A DNA stretch of 64,000 nucleotides. Origin: Cololabis saira (lineage: Eukaryota > Chordata > Actinopteri > Beloniformes > Belonidae). The stretch lies in assembly GCF_033807715.1 (NCBI RefSeq), contig NC_084601.1:16794690-16858689 (forward strand), read 5' to 3'. The translations under genes were made by a program, and so were the position numbers. Under the pieces are notes generated by a model. The model ran no database searches, was not told the origin of the DNA, and worked only from the letters and a program-made list of their open reading frames with translations. This document shows, piece after piece, positions 42,767-55,859 of this stretch; position 1 is the first letter of the stretch, and the number at the start of each line of letters is the position of its first letter.

Positions 42767-45700
42767 CAGTCAAACCTACTTAGTGTTTTGTTTTTTATTA
42801 AAATGTGCCAGGTGGTTGTTTAACTCATGTGGAGAGCTTTTTTTTCTGCAGAATTGTTGTATGTATAATTATAACCATCAAAATGACTGACTGACTGAAT
42901 GATCATTTCGTAATAGAACATTTGTTTTTAAACAGTGTAATAGTACTGTAATGTACCTATACATTTTATAACGTTTATATGTAGTTGTAAATACAAATAC
43001 ATAAAATGCATTTTGGAGAAGAAGCTTTTCAGGGGTGGGACTCTTAAGTTAAGCTGATGCAAATAATTCATTTGTAGTAATATTCTAGGTATTTTGATCC
43101 AGTTAATTTTTTCTCTTTTTCTTTTTTTCTTCTCTGATGATGAATAAAACCAACATGGCCAAAAGCACTCAAACAACAGTAGTACCAAAACTGATATTTC
43201 CGTGTTCTCTTGAGCTACTGAGCTACTTGAGCAAACACTCAGTGACATTTAAAACACGGGTTGGGACAGTAGCTATCATGAACACAGACTATTTATGGTC
43301 GTTGCGCAGTCAAATGTTGTAGCACGGCACCTCCAGTAATCATCCAAGAAAGACGCTGAGGCTACGCAGCTTGTGGCAGATTCATTAAGAAGACATACAC
43401 ACTTATATACATGCAAATAGACTCCTGTACAGTATTTCTAAATATTGAAGCCTTGCTGTTCTCATTATGGTGATCCTCTGGATCGACAGGATAGATGTGT
43501 CCAAATCCAGCGTATGCATTTCAAAGGTAGAAATGAGAAATAAAAAGTGCATGTTTTTTTGTACAATGCACATATTTTAATAAGAACATCCATTTTAAAG
43601 ACATATATTTAGAAGACATGCATTCTGCTTATACATGGGCTCATTCTGGTTCATGCACTGGCATACTTAACAGAGTGCATGTGTATGAATATTTTTCATT
43701 TAAATTCAGTTTGCTCGCATTAGTATCAGAATATAAGCGTAGAAAAATGAAAGAAAAAACAGATGCTGTGGATGTATCCTTCTGTACATCCCTCTGTGAT
43801 TTCAACCCTGATGGCAATAATTTGGTAGGTTGATCAAAAGTACCTGCTGTGCTATTTTAATTTTGTTGTCAGGGTATGGTAATACAGCTTATTTGTTCCG
43901 ACTCCCCTGTGGTTTGTTTACTATAGTGAAAAATGTCATTTGATAGCAAATATTTAGCTGGTGGTACAGTTGTAATTTTGTGTGTTTATTTTTCTTACTT
44001 TTTTTTTTCTCAACATCTACTGATTGCCTCCACATTATTTTTCTTTCCCCTATTTCAACAATATTTTCTTCTTTTTTGTGCAAGGAAGAAAGCAGCTGCA
44101 GCCGTGATGCGATCACTTTTTCAGAAAGCTCTCGTTTGCCCTGGGCTTGAGTGATGGATGATCAATTGAGATAAATAAATACTGTCTTGTGACCACCCTG
44201 CTGTGTTGTGTGGATGATAATGATAAAAACACATTTTAATAATTAAAAAAGAACACATAATTGATCTATTTTAAATTAGTTTAATTTAATTTAAATTAGA
44301 CACCCAATACATGTCTTCTGTATTGTATGATTGTAGGACAGTGTTCCATTTAATGTTATGGCAAGATTGTTTACTTCCATATATAGTTGAACTTGTTCAA
44401 CTTTAATGCCAGCATTCAATTCAATAAAACACAACTTTCAAATTATATGAAACAAAACTTACTGTATATATCAAATTATATGTAGCGACATTAAAGCTCA
44501 GCGCGCCCGTAAATGTTCACATGAGGGATCTCATGACAGGACATGGAGCCCAACGCACCTGTTTATTGAAATTATCGGCAGAAAGTAGAACATCCATCTC
44601 CTGATTCTTTAAAAAAAAAAACAATAATTATGTAAATCACTGATTTAAATTATATTCAAGCTTAAATTATAGCTTGAATTATAGATTGTTAAAGACCATT
44701 ACGTTTGGAACTTTGTGTAGGTAAGTGTTATGGCTTTTCAGGAATCAGTTGGCGCTAGCTTGATAAATTCCACCTTGTTTCTAGCTCACAACCCAAGATG
44801 ATAATAGTCAGAGGACACACAAGTCCTCAGGTATCTTCTCAGGAGCTTAAAGGTGCCATTACTGTACTGTATGATGACAGAACAACAGCTAGGATGAGGT
44901 TGGACGTGCTGGTCGTTCTGAGCTCATACATCTAAAGAACATTAATACTTTTTTTAGACATAATAAACTCTGATTGAACTCTGTTCACCACTTATACATA
45001 TAAAGACATTCTGATTTTTGGATAATAGTCCTTTCTGACCTTGAAGTAGTTAAAATACTAACTTAAGTTTGTTTTTTTATCATGAGACTATTAAGTATAA
45101 GAAATACCAGGTGACTGCTTCAGGGATAAAAAGTCATTAACTAGAAGGCGCTTAGAGCCATCTAAGACCTGCCTTTGATGTATTTCACAGGGACAGCAGG
45201 GTTTGTTTGTTTTATGTTATTTCTTTTTTAAATTTATGACAGGATTTGAACAAATTCTGTGTTAAAATGCTAACGCGGAGTCAAAAAACACTAAGATGCA
45301 AAATACAATTTCATATTAGAGCTTTAGATTTAGTTCAATCAATTCTGCGTATATGCAATCTGATTTCAGTGTGTTTCTGTGCAATTATAGAGTGGATGTT
45401 TGAATATTCAAGGACAAACATCAAAAAGGAAAGTGAGCTGACGTCAGAAGTAGCAGAGCAAGTAAATGTAATTTAAATAGTTAATGACTTTTATAAGAGT
45501 TAGAGGATTCTACCAAATATTCAGAACTGTAGCAGGAACCATTGTTTGGGGGGGGGGGGGGTTTGGGGGGCTTAAGGCATCGAAAGATGAGGTGTAAAAA
45601 CCTAATGCATAACATTTTGCCTTGGGAAAGGAAAAAAAGTGAGAAAAAATCACTCAAGGATGTTCCATGCGAGTATCCTACAGCCAATCAATCATTTCAC

Positions 45701-46189
45701 GGTGGTGGAAGTGGGATGCTTTTTTTTTCTCTTTTTTTGTAATAGTCATTGTAAATCATTAATCAGATTGATTTAAGGAATGTACCCCAAAATGCTAAGC
45801 CTCCCTGACATAATAAAGAAACACCCTAAGACCAGAAAAGACATGAAGAAGCATAAAGTAGTTGGCATTGAGTCAGGCATGGACAGAAGTGATATTTGGG
45901 ATGGATGGATGGATGGTGTGTGTTATGTAACTGAGTAGAAAAATGGTAGCACTCATATAAACAAAATGTTGTCATGACCAAAAAGACATGTCATTGTCCA
46001 CAGAGTTCTCAAAAATAGTTGATATCAGATGCATGAAGCGGTTGTTAAAGGACGGGATAGAGAGGAACACAACCTGGTTTATGGAGCTCCTGAAGAGGTT
46101 AGTTTCATAGATGTTACCACGGTGACTGGCTCCGAGTGCAAGTTATCCTGCTATCTGAAATGGGATTCAGTTACCCCTCTTTCACAGGC
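42767..46189. other. TSR1-TSR2 intron, middle part
   Basis: No gene seen. G14 run at 45548-45561 and a short GGAT run near 45900-45916. Confidence 0.5.
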
Positions 46190-46193
46190 TTAA

Positions 46194-46703
46194 AGGGGAC
46201 CTATTATGACATCTAATACCTATTTTAAACAGGCCTTGAATGTCTTAAAAACAAGCTTTTGATTGTTTTTGCTAAATAAATTAGAAATTCAGCCTCTGAG
46301 CCATATCTTTATCTTCCCATTCTCTAACCTCATTATCTATGCGGGATTCTGAGTGGGCGGGGCTATGATAATGAGGCTCTGTGCTGATTGGCTGCCTGAA
46401 TGACGCAATACACCGCTACGAAAAAATGGAGGAAGCTCCGGCCGGCAGAGTTAGTTGTTGTTGTTCCGGCCAGAGTTAGTTGTGGGCGTGGTTTCACGCA
46501 TCGCTCCCGTCGTTATGTAACGGCGGGAATCTGAATCTGAACGGCTCGTAGAAGCCACATCACATTGGAAGGATCATCCGGGCGGCTGTACAGACACTGC
46601 AGAATTTGGTTGCTTTCCTCCTACTCTGAGTTGGCAGGCTGAGGGGAGACCACTTTATATATGTTAAAGCAAGAAAAAACGTGTTTTTCATAATATGTCC
46701 CCT
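46194..46703. mobile_element. TTAA-flanked 510-bp inverted-repeat element
   Basis: Begins AGGGGACCTATTATGA and ends TCATAATATGTCCCCT, with TTAA at 46190-46193 and 46704-46707. Non-coding; internal gagttagttgt phrases are repeated around 46448-46482. A Kolobok or piggyBac derivative by target site; the family is different from 42045. Confidence 0.85.
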
Positions 46704-46707
46704 TTAA

Positions 46708-49008
46708 GTTACAGTATATGACTATCTAAAATGGAAAACCCTGAGTTTCCATAATTTCAGACTTTCCACTAAATCTGCTTCCAGATACACACTCCCAGTA
46801 TGAATCTCCACTTACGTGTTTTTATTTAGTTTCGTAGCGGCAGATCTGATCTGTAGCCCTCACTTCCCAAAGAAAAATAAACTTGCATCACAGCCACAAA
46901 GCAATCTTCATAAGGGGGATACTTCTCCACTAATGACATATTTATATTGGGCATATCTGCATTCATAGATCTTATATTTGGGTACATAATAAAATGCAAA
47001 ATAAAAACAAATTTGTGATAATCATGATATTACTTGATTTAAAAAATAAACACTTTACAGCACTGGTAGCAGTTTGTCTAAAATACATTTTGATTTAAAA
47101 AAACAACTGTCTTCTGGGAAATGCTGTTATCCAATAACTTAAACTTAAATTTAATATGTACATTTTTTTTTTCTGCCTCCATCTGGTTCTGAAGCAGATT
47201 TGATATGTTGATTTAAAGTGAAGCTCAAGAAGTATCTTTTTTTTTTTTTTAAAGAAAGCAGATTGCTTCCACTGATGTGGAAACATTCTTGGACCGAGTG
47301 TCGTGTCAGTGATTACAGGATCAGAGAAGAGCAAACACGCCGTGGTTCTGCTTATTAAACGTTTTCTGTTCGTGAAGCCGGTAATGCTCCTTGGAAATAC
47401 AAAACTTAACAGAGGTTACAGAACAATTCTGTTCATGTCACGATGCCAGGGTAGGACTTTTTCCTTCAGCAAACTGGAGCGCGGCTCTCTAACCGACATG
47501 CTGTACTTCAAACATCTGGCAGAAGCAAGTGATGTTTATGAGGACACAGTGGTGCAACTGGCTCCAGTACAAGGGCTGAAAATGAAATAACTTTAAAGAT
47601 ATTTCTTGAAATGTGTAATAAGTGAAACCCCAGTGGTCTCCAAAACTGTCCACATTTCTTGCAAAATATGCTGTTTCACTAAAACAGCACAGGGACATGC
47701 TGGAACCATGTTGTTGTTTTTTTTTTTAATTTAAGGGCAAGTCTCTATTTACTAGCTCTATACATCTCCACACATTTTAATCCCACCATCCTCTCGCTCT
47801 GGCTGTCTTCTGCTGGCGCTCCGCTGAGCCTTCCTTCACAGGGCAGATTTAATTATTTATTGCCATGATTTATTTAGTTTTGCTCAACACAGAACCAGCG
47901 ATCTCCATCCCCCTGTCTCCAACTTTTCTCCTGCTCGCTCCCTTCCTTTCCTCTGGCCCTCCCCTCTCTATATCCTGTTCCCTCTTTGTCTCTGTCGCTC
48001 CAAATGCGCCCCTTCTCTCTTTCTTCCACCCCTTCTCCAAAGTTCACTCTCCTCTTGTCCCTCGCTGAATATTTTAAAATGCCGTCCTCCATTTCGTGCC
48101 CTCGGTTTTTTCTTCCCATTCCATAGTCGTTCAAACTTTATGAGCCCAAATCTTTTTATGTTCTTTCAATTTCTCGTTTCGTTCCCCCTCTTTAATCTTC
48201 TTATTCTGTCCCTTCTTCACACCCACTGATTGGTTCTCTCATCCATCTTCTCCTTGTTAGGAGTCTTCATGTCTTCTGCATTCTTTATTCGTTTAATGGC
48301 AATATTTTCCACATTATTCTCTCTAATTGCAGGGCAGACCTCTTTAAATTATTTCAACAGTCACTATGTTTAGTATGGGGAAGAGTCTGCCAGTTGCAAA
48401 TAGCAGGGGAAAAAAAAAAATCAAGGAGATAAATTCTTGCCAGAATTGTCACTCAGTAAAAGCGGCATCAGAGGTTTCTTTATCTGTGCAGTTTTTGCAC
48501 CATTCCAGTGCTCATTTATTCTCTCTCTATTTATTTCATCTTCATCTGTTGCTAGAATTTAATGCAATGAAGAGGAAAAAACGAGGAGGCAAGAAGAGAA
48601 AAATTAAGAGATACGTTTTAATGCTTGCGTGAAAAAGGTTATTAGAATTTCAGAGGGGAACTTCCCAGATTCATTTTCTCATCTTAACTTGATCGCCATG
48701 ACTGCATGACTTCAAATACTGGACTGTCCATTCCTAACCTCCATTTTTCTCTCATCTAATATCATGCAACTGCAGCCGTAATCAGTATGCTTTTTCCTTT
48801 GCAATCGGAATGTATTCTGGAGGTCTGAAGGTCACCTCCAGCATGTATTTTAAGGAATGTGCTCATACTCATAAAATCTCTTGTTTCTCTCATTCTCTAA
48901 CCCCCGTGCCTGCTTGGAATGCCTCGTGCTTCTCCTCCCGTCCTCTCGGCATTCGTCATCCCCATGTTGTACGTCTTTTGCGTGTGTCACGTACGTGGGT
49001 GTCTGCAG
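46708..49008. other. TSR1-TSR2 intron, last part
   Basis: No gene seen. A long pyrimidine-rich segment runs from about 47890 to 48200; its minus-strand frame is a compositional artefact. Confidence 0.5.
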
Positions 49009-49170
49009 TGCATGGTCAGTGGGAGGAGTGGTCGTCATGGAGTCTGTGCTCTGTGACCTGTGGGCGGGGCTCCAGGACACGGACCAGGAAGTGCATGGAT
49101 GGCGGCAGGGCCGTGGCTTGTGGACGGCCCGAGAGCCAGACCAAACTCTGCAACATAGCGGTGTGTCCTG
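49009..49170 (+). CDS. adgrb2: adgrb2 exon: thrombospondin type 1 repeat 2
   Basis: A 162-bp exon with acceptor gtctgcag and donor gttagt (canonical GT, weaker than consensus at position +3), phase 1-1. The first residues are [20 protein letters not shown], with three spaced tryptophans (WxxWxxW), followed by an arginine-rich strand and six cysteines, ending in [14 protein letters not shown] satisfies the O-fucosylation consensus. It is one codon shorter than the other three TSR exons, the loss falling in the loop after the third cysteine (MDGGRAVAC). Overlapping ORFs in other frames (for example minus strand 48850-49200) have no TSR cysteine pattern and are shadows. Confidence 0.96.
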
Positions 49171-49445
49171 GTTAGTACCATCTGCATTAACATGATACAC
49201 CCACCCCTCTCTCTCTCTCTCTCATTCTCTCTTGAGCATGACCATTAACAAGACCAAAACATTGCCACAGTGGATTTACAAGCATTTGTATTAATATATT
49301 GTGTTCTTCCATTGCAGTTCGGGTACTAATTAAATGTCCCTTTAACTGCCATGTCCTCTGCGGGAATGCTAACAAATGCTGTTTTAACGCCAGATCATTG
49401 AAATGGAGAAAACGCTTTAGCCTACTTAACTTAGCAAAACAGGTA

Positions 49446-50059
49446 CTGTATCTTCCGGACTATAAGTCGCGTTTTTTTTCATGGTTTGGCTGGGGGTGCG
49501 AGTTATACTCTGGAGCGACTTATGTGTGAAATTATTAACATATTATTACCGGTAAATCATTTCACATGTTATTTTTACACTAAATCGCAAGAGGGCGCTC
49601 TAGGTCTTGGATGATGAGTCTGACGTAAGCGACGTAGAAGAGGAAGCGCTGCATCTTCTACCTCCGGAGTTAACAAAGTTGTTTAAAAGTGACACCAAGG
49701 ATGAAGATTTTATTGGATTTTAGTTATTTGGAGTGACAAGGATGGTTTGGTAAAGTTCTTAGCATGTTATTTATGCTATAGTTATCTGAATAACTCTTAA
49801 TATGTTATGTTAACATACCAGGCACGTTCTCAGTTGTGTCATGTAACGTAAGCATACCGTACAATTATTCAGCCTGTTGTTGCCTCTATTCTATTTTTAT
49901 TTTAAATTGCCTTTCAAGACAACATGTTCTTGGTGTTGGATTTTATAAAATACATTTCCCCCAAAAATGCAATTGATACTCCAGTGCGACTTATATATGC
50001 TTTTTCCTTATTTATTATGCATTTTATTGCTGGTGCGACTTGTAGTCCGGAAAATACGG
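49446..50059 (+). mobile_element. pogo-like TA-flanked element with transposase tail
   Basis: Left end CTGTATCTTCCGGACTATAA and right end TTGTAGTCCGGAAAATACGG are inverted repeats flanked by TA (49444-49445, 50060-50061). 614 bp; it carries the C-terminal end of a transposase frame (separate entry). The rest is non-coding. Confidence 0.85.
49607..49723 (+). pseudogene. C-terminal remnant of pogo-like transposase
   Basis: An uninterrupted 38-codon frame: LDDESDVSDVEEEALHLLPP, then ELTKLFKSDTKDEDFIGF and a TAG stop. The acidic stretch followed by DEDFIGF before the stop resembles the C terminus of pogo/Tigger-type transposases (recalled, not searched). A stop codon lies just upstream in frame and there is no DDE domain, so it is a relic kept inside a short non-autonomous element. 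Confidence 0.55.
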
Positions 50060-50061
50060 TA

Positions 50062-52429
50062 ATCTAAGTTAATCAAAGCTAAACTAGTTCAGTAAAATTA
50101 CCTGTTTAGGAAGGTAAGCTCGAGCTCCATGCTGTTACCTACAAACCTTGATCTGAAGTAGCTCAAGAAACTCTGACAGGGTTGTTGATAACACTGTGAC
50201 GTTAGATTGGTCCCTTCACTTTTAAAGTTTCATCTCCAAGAGATAACATTTGGGATCTTGGCTGAAATGTTATTAAGGTTATGCTAAATCGGTATACACA
50301 GTATTTACCAAATGGTTCATGATCTGTTTTAGCAGTCTGTTTTGAGTGTGTTTTTATATCATTTTGCATTTAGCTTACAGATCCTTTGTATCTCCGTGGA
50401 GACTCGCGACATCTTGCAGTCTGTGACCCAGATTCAGAGACTATTGATTTTTGAAAAATATCAACAGTTTTATATTTTTGTCAATGTGTGCACCATTTTT
50501 ACAGCATAGAATGTAATTATTACACTATCGAAGTATGTAAATAACTTTCTCATACCTCTGTCAGACCTGTTGACATTATTTTTTTTATTTTGTGCAGCAG
50601 GTTCAACATGTTGAATTTATGTTGGGTCTGTAAGTGAGTTGGATCAGTCTGATTGGCTGTTCAGCATGGTGAATAAGCTCTAAAAGTGAATATAAAATGT
50701 GTTATTTGTGGAGCATGAAGCTAAAATGCAAAGCGAAAACTTGTAAATATACAAAACAATCCGCTTTGATGTGATGGTTTGGATTTAGACACATTAAAAC
50801 ATTTGTAAATGAGATGCTGGATGCTAAAAACTAAACGGCAGTGCCTCTGTCAAATGGATGAAACTTGTTGTGTCACTCTGACTACTAATGTTTCATCTAA
50901 TTACGTGCAACAGTGAAGATAAAAATTGAACATGCAAAACCACCAATCAAAACAAAAAACATGGAATTGCCAGATTATCATCTGCCTCTCTGTAGTTTGC
51001 TTTATTTCCTTTAAATTGACACAGCATCGCTACTGATGACCTTTCCTCCTACTGGTTAAAACAAGCCAGATTATGTTCTTTTGCTGAAAATTACTTCTCT
51101 TCACTGTTTAATAATGTAGGTGCAGGTGCCTGAGACCATGACTTAGACAAGACCGTGAAGACGGCATAATACCCACTATTCTTCAATGCTCATCTCCCCT
51201 AATTTTGTTCCTCCCGCAAATTTTTGACACCATCTTCATCCATCATCAATACACTTCCTAACTGTCACTCAACTATAGAATGGTAGCAAAGCCTCCAGAC
51301 TGGACTCGCGTGCTTTCTCCATAGTTGACCTGGTTCAGATTGCAGAGAATCTTGTCTGCACTTTGTCAAGAACAGCAATAAGACGTGGATGCAACCCTAT
51401 CTAATTCAGCTGTCAAGGAAAACTCCGGACTTGGTTCCAGTCTGTCTCAGACTGTCCATCTGAGACATCTTTATCGAGCTGGAGAGGAATAAACACTCAA
51501 CAGAGAACGAGATAAAGTCTTCAAGCATCAGTCTGTGTGTGGAGAGAAAAAGATAGGAGCAACAATCACTAGTTTGCAGTCAAACAACTTTCTAGATACG
51601 GTCATTGCTTTTTGTGTGAAAACCAGCACAAACGTATTATATAGGGCAGACTTTTATTTTCTTTTAACAGCTGAAGTTGACATATGAATTGTGTCTGTGC
51701 ACTTTTAATTTTGTACTTCAAATGTCCTTCCAGAAAACACTTACTTGGAAGGAATTAACATTACAGAGTAATATTTATTCGATTGATTTTGAATTGCTTT
51801 TCCTTTCTTTGTTGGGGGAATGTAAGTGAATTCTGCTTTGGAATAAAGATGTTAATGGATGCAGAGATATTAAAACACTAGACGGTTTATAAAAACAAAA
51901 AAAGTGGTTGCTACTTTGTGATTAATGGCTTTTTTTCCCCCTCGCTTTCTTTTCCGAGAGTTGATTTCATTCCAAGGGAGAGTGTTTGTATAGCTTGTAA
52001 TCACTCACAGCATGAGAAATTATAACGGAATAAGTGCTCTTTGTGTAGTAAGACTAGAGCAAAAATTCCCTATCATTTACCACTTGACTGGGAATGCTGT
52101 GGAAGCCTCAATCTCAAAGCGTTATTGTCCTTTTGCTCTCCAGACTGCATAATACATAATCGTTTTTGCAGTACAAGACGGTGGAAAAATTGTACTACAT
52201 ATCTGTTGCGAAGCCTATTCCATAACCTCAACCTTGTCCTCCATAATGGTTTGCTTTGCACAAGCCATGGGAAGTTTTGGTGAAGGGGTAGCGACAACAA
52301 CTACACATAACTATGTTCTTTTCTGAAAAAAAAAACCACCTGCAGAAGAGCAGTGAAATATGCGCGAGTCACAATTTGTCCGACTGTACTTATTGTATTT
52401 TTTTTTCATAATAATTTTTCATTTTCTTC
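50062..52429. other. TSR2-TSR3 intron, middle part
   Basis: Nothing recognised. Confidence 0.5.
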
Positions 52430-52592
52430 CGTTCAAATCCAGTTACTCGGGTCGCGGTGGGGCGGTGCTGATCTCCGCAATTTGAAGCCTTGTATAATAA
52501 TTGTAAAAAAAAATAAAGGGTACTACTTCGCAGATTTCATCCGTCACAGGTTCTTTTTGGAACGTAACCCCCGCGAAAAACAAGGGATTACT
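52430..52592. mobile_element. One end of a DNA transposon (Tigger/pogo-like)
   Basis: The words ctacttcgcagatttcatc, ggaacgtaacccccgcgaa and caagggattactgta follow the right end of a common fish TA-flanked element. The left end is not found. Confidence 0.4.
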
Positions 52593-52774
52593 GTATATTT
52601 GTCGCATGCCACAACTGTGTCAGCCTGCAGCCTGCAGTTCAAAGACAATGATTGTCTGAAAAAGTGAATACTAACATAGGCCTTTGCCACAAAAGACCAC
52701 AGAGAGCAGATCTTTGATGGATCTGGATGTGCGTGCGCTCGTGTCTGTGCACATGATCATTGTAAGCTATACAA

Positions 52775-53350
52775 TCAAACTTTTTGACCAGAGGAGGCAA
52801 AGTTTGCACACCCTGGTCAAATTTTCTGTTGCAATACATGACTAAGCAAGCAATGTATTTGTAAAACCAATAAAGGAACAGACCCTGAAGGAAAAGAATG
52901 GCCTTCTGCCTGACCTTAACTTGGTAATGTCCCCTCTAGCGTGTGTTCTAGCTTATAAATACTTTCTTTCCAGCGAGCTAAAAGTCTGCCAGTTTGTGCT
53001 TGCGCTTTGTCCAATTTTCATGAAAAAGGCTTCGGGGTCTGTAAGAATCTTGCCCTGCTCTTTGAGGTCTATCCACAGATTTTCAGGAAAGTTAGGTTCG
53101 ACAAATAGAGTATTTTATTTTTTCCTAATCTTGTTATAACCCTGTTATATACTATTTTTAAGGCAGTGTGATTAACCTATTTTCCCCGTACTAGGGAAAT
53201 GTTTCATGAGCTACCCATGATCGACCCACCTCTGCAATTAACGTGTGAAGAAAAGCTTTTCTTTACAGAGACATCTGGAAGCTTTGCTCAGTATCACTAC
53301 AAGGATACATTTTGGCATGATCAGTCAGCAGGACCTGCCCTAACCAACCA
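52775..53350 (-). mobile_element. Decayed Tc1-like transposon
   Basis: Ordered words cacaccctggtcaaattttc, tgctctttgaggtctatcc, acagattttc, gggaaatgtttcatgagc, catgatcgacccacc and gatcagtcagcaggac match, in order but with gaps, a widespread fish Tc1-like element whose transposase runs on the minus strand. No usable frame remains. Confidence 0.5.
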
Positions 53351-55318
53351 ACCGTAACATGCCTATATGACTACGTAAAAATACAAAGGAAAGTTGTCTT
53401 GGACTTCAGTATCTTGTGTCTATTTCTTCATAATCCTATCTCCTGGTAACAATACAGACGGAGGAATCAAATCCATGGTTACCATTTATAGCCTTTGCTG
53501 CATGTTGGGTCTTCCATTATTTAGGCTTTCACAGTCCTGAGCAGATAGAGGAAAATCTGAAATTTACTTGCAGTGTGAGGTTTTTTTTTTCCTATACACT
53601 ATAAGCAATTAATTTAACGATCTACCTGATCTGTTACCTATGTGTTAAGTTTGGATCTTTGGTCATTAAATAGCTTCCAGTTCGGCAACATGTCGCTTGT
53701 AGGAATTTTGTAATGAAGGATTACAATTGGCTAATAACCGGAACCTTTTATTTATTAATTTATTTTGTATCCACACTTGTAACAAGTACTCTTTGGGTGT
53801 GATTATGCATGTGTATGTGCTTGAAAAGCAAATATTGGCAATAGTCAACGATTAATTAATTCTCTTCTTTTTGGTATGCATGTGGTTTTTGCTTTTTTTT
53901 GGTTACATTTTTTAGGATTTATACCCGCGAAGTCTCACACTAACAGTTCAAAGCGTGTACTACTGTATGTCTTCCCCAGAAAAAGACAGTTGATCCCGGC
54001 TAATGGCACACCATGTGATCCGTACACAGCGTGATTGACCGCATTACCAAGGAGAGTTGGCAGTGCCTTCCTACTTGAGAGAATTACACAAATATATTTA
54101 CCGACCTGCAGTCCAGTTTATCTCCTTCCCATCGCCCCAGTGAAAGGAGTGACTATATATAATTTTGAGCTGACATAAGAAGAATCCTCACTTTGATACA
54201 GTCAACTTGGGGAGACAGAGACATATATTCTTCTGTAAACACTGAAGATAAACAGCTTCAATCGGAGGATTGCTGGATCGATCACCACCTTCCTCGCTAA
54301 TGTTTTCCACCCCGGCAAGTTGCTTTGGACAAAAGCATCCGCTAAATCAATGTGATATAATAAAGCGTATAATGTCAAAAGTGCTGTTTGTCTTGAGCTG
54401 TGAACCCACGGATAATTCTACCCACACGTATATTCTTATTTTTGTTTAAACAATTGCAAATTAGCTGTCAGCCTTTTTGAAATGTCAGCAGCTCATTGTG
54501 AGTCTGCTTTTGCACGTTGGCAGTTTTCAACTTTGATGCAGTTTTCCTGAGACAGATTAATGGAGCTTGAGGTGTATTTTATGTTTAGGGAGCTTATAGA
54601 TCCTCACAGATTACTCAGACCTTAAATAATTAAAAATACAAGTACGTCTGCTGTCTCAGTCACTCAATATTTCCAGCCTAAGGTAGCGTACGAGCGTATG
54701 TTTTGATTTATTTATCTGCTTGTTTTTGGGTTTTTTTTAGCCTAAGCAAGGGTATAAACAGTAGTAGGACTTTATGGCAATTGTATCCAACTAAAACATT
54801 CATATATTAGGAATGTTTTCTTTTGATTCTTTTTATAGCATGAAATCATGTGCTGTGTGATCCAAACAGAGCTGACGCAACAGTGCCGTGCACAACATCG
54901 GCCAAAAGTTGCATTGTGGGGGTTTTCTGAGAACGAAATGAAATCAAATTGAATGTATTCCTGTTGAACTCTTTCGTAAAAGGAACAAATGAATTTGTAA
55001 TCAGCTATTTCATAACTGGTTGAAATATTTAGGACGTACATACGAATTGTGTTACATTTGTTGTTTCTATTTATGGGAAATCCAAAAGCCTAAATGGTGT
55101 TTGTTCTCTATTCCGTCTGTGTGTAGTATCTTGTTTTTGTAGCCTGCTCACTTTTTCTTCCTCATCTTTTCTCTCCCTCTTTTCTTTCGGTTACATTTGC
55201 TCTACTTTCTTTCAAAACTCGGCATCACTGTACCCCGACTCCTCCCATCTCTCCGCAACAACCATCATCCCTCTGGCGCTCTTCATCCCCTCCCATCTCT
55301 TTCTTTCTTGCTGACTAG
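53351..55318. other. TSR2-TSR3 intron, last part
   Basis: Mostly unclassified. A SINE/LINE-like tail lies at 54317-54350; a pyrimidine-rich stretch precedes the TSR3 acceptor. Confidence 0.5.
54317..54350 (+). repeat. SINE/L2-type 3' tail
   Basis: Contains agttgctttggacaaaagc followed by atccgctaaat, a close match to the conserved tail shared by fish tRNA-SINEs and L2-like LINEs. The body upstream is not recognisable. Confidence 0.5.
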
Positions 55319-55483
55319 TGGAGGGCCAGTGGTCGGAGTGGGGCCCCTGGTTGAGATGCAGCGTAACTTGCAACGTGGGCACGCAGCAGAGGCAGAGACG
55401 CTGCGGCGCGTCGGTGCACGGCTGGGCGGAGTGCAAGGGTCCCCATCAGGAGAGCAAAAAATGCACGAACCCTTCATGCAGCG
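55319..55483 (+). CDS. adgrb2: adgrb2 exon: thrombospondin type 1 repeat 3
   Basis: A 165-bp exon with acceptor ctgactag and donor gtaaag, phase 1-1. It encodes VEGQWSEWGPWLRCSVTCNV and continues with GTQQRQRRC, then WAECKGPHQESKKC and NPSC, so it keeps six cysteines and three tryptophans. The O-fucosylation motif is CSVTCNVG: it still fits CxxS/TCxxG but lacks the glycine directly after the second cysteine that TSR1 and TSR2 have. The GTQQRQR strand resembles the BAI2/BAI3 third repeat. The intron before it is 6.1 kb and the one after only 376 bases, so TSR3 and TSR4 are closely linked. Confidence 0.96.
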
Positions 55484-55859
55484 GTAAAGCATACAAATGA
55501 GTGCTCGGCATTCACACTCACATGCCCTCAAACGCCATTATGCAAGCATACACCATGCATTATCTAAAAGAAAGCACATACTTGTCTCTGAGTCATGTTG
55601 CACAAATGAGTAATTTGAAGGCCGGGACCCAATTTCCCACGTCTTTTTTCAGCAACGGCCCTGGAGGATAGAATACTTGTTGGTGTTTTTAATGAGCCCG
55701 GGCCCAAAACTGGGCTCAAGTTGACTTTTTTATTAGCATGCTGAGAATAATAATAATAAAAGCTTCATAAGGTAAAAGTTAGTGTTTTGATGTTGAATCC
55801 CCCCTAAACTTTCAACAATTTCCCTAAACTTCACCGGCAATCCTTTGCTCTTGTGCCAG
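55484..55859. other. Short intron between TSR3 and TSR4
   Basis: 376 bp, no repeat. A small inverted repeat gagcccgggcccaaaactgg/gctc sits at 55693-55716. Confidence 0.7.

Noticed and set aside
47874..48134. Minus-strand ORF rich in E, G, K and R
   Set aside because: Caused by a long pyrimidine-rich tract.
48850..49200. Minus-strand 116-codon ORF opposite TSR2 (similar ones opposite TSR1, TSR3 and TSR4)
   Set aside because: Shadow of the GC-rich coding exon; the plus-strand exon explains the open frame.
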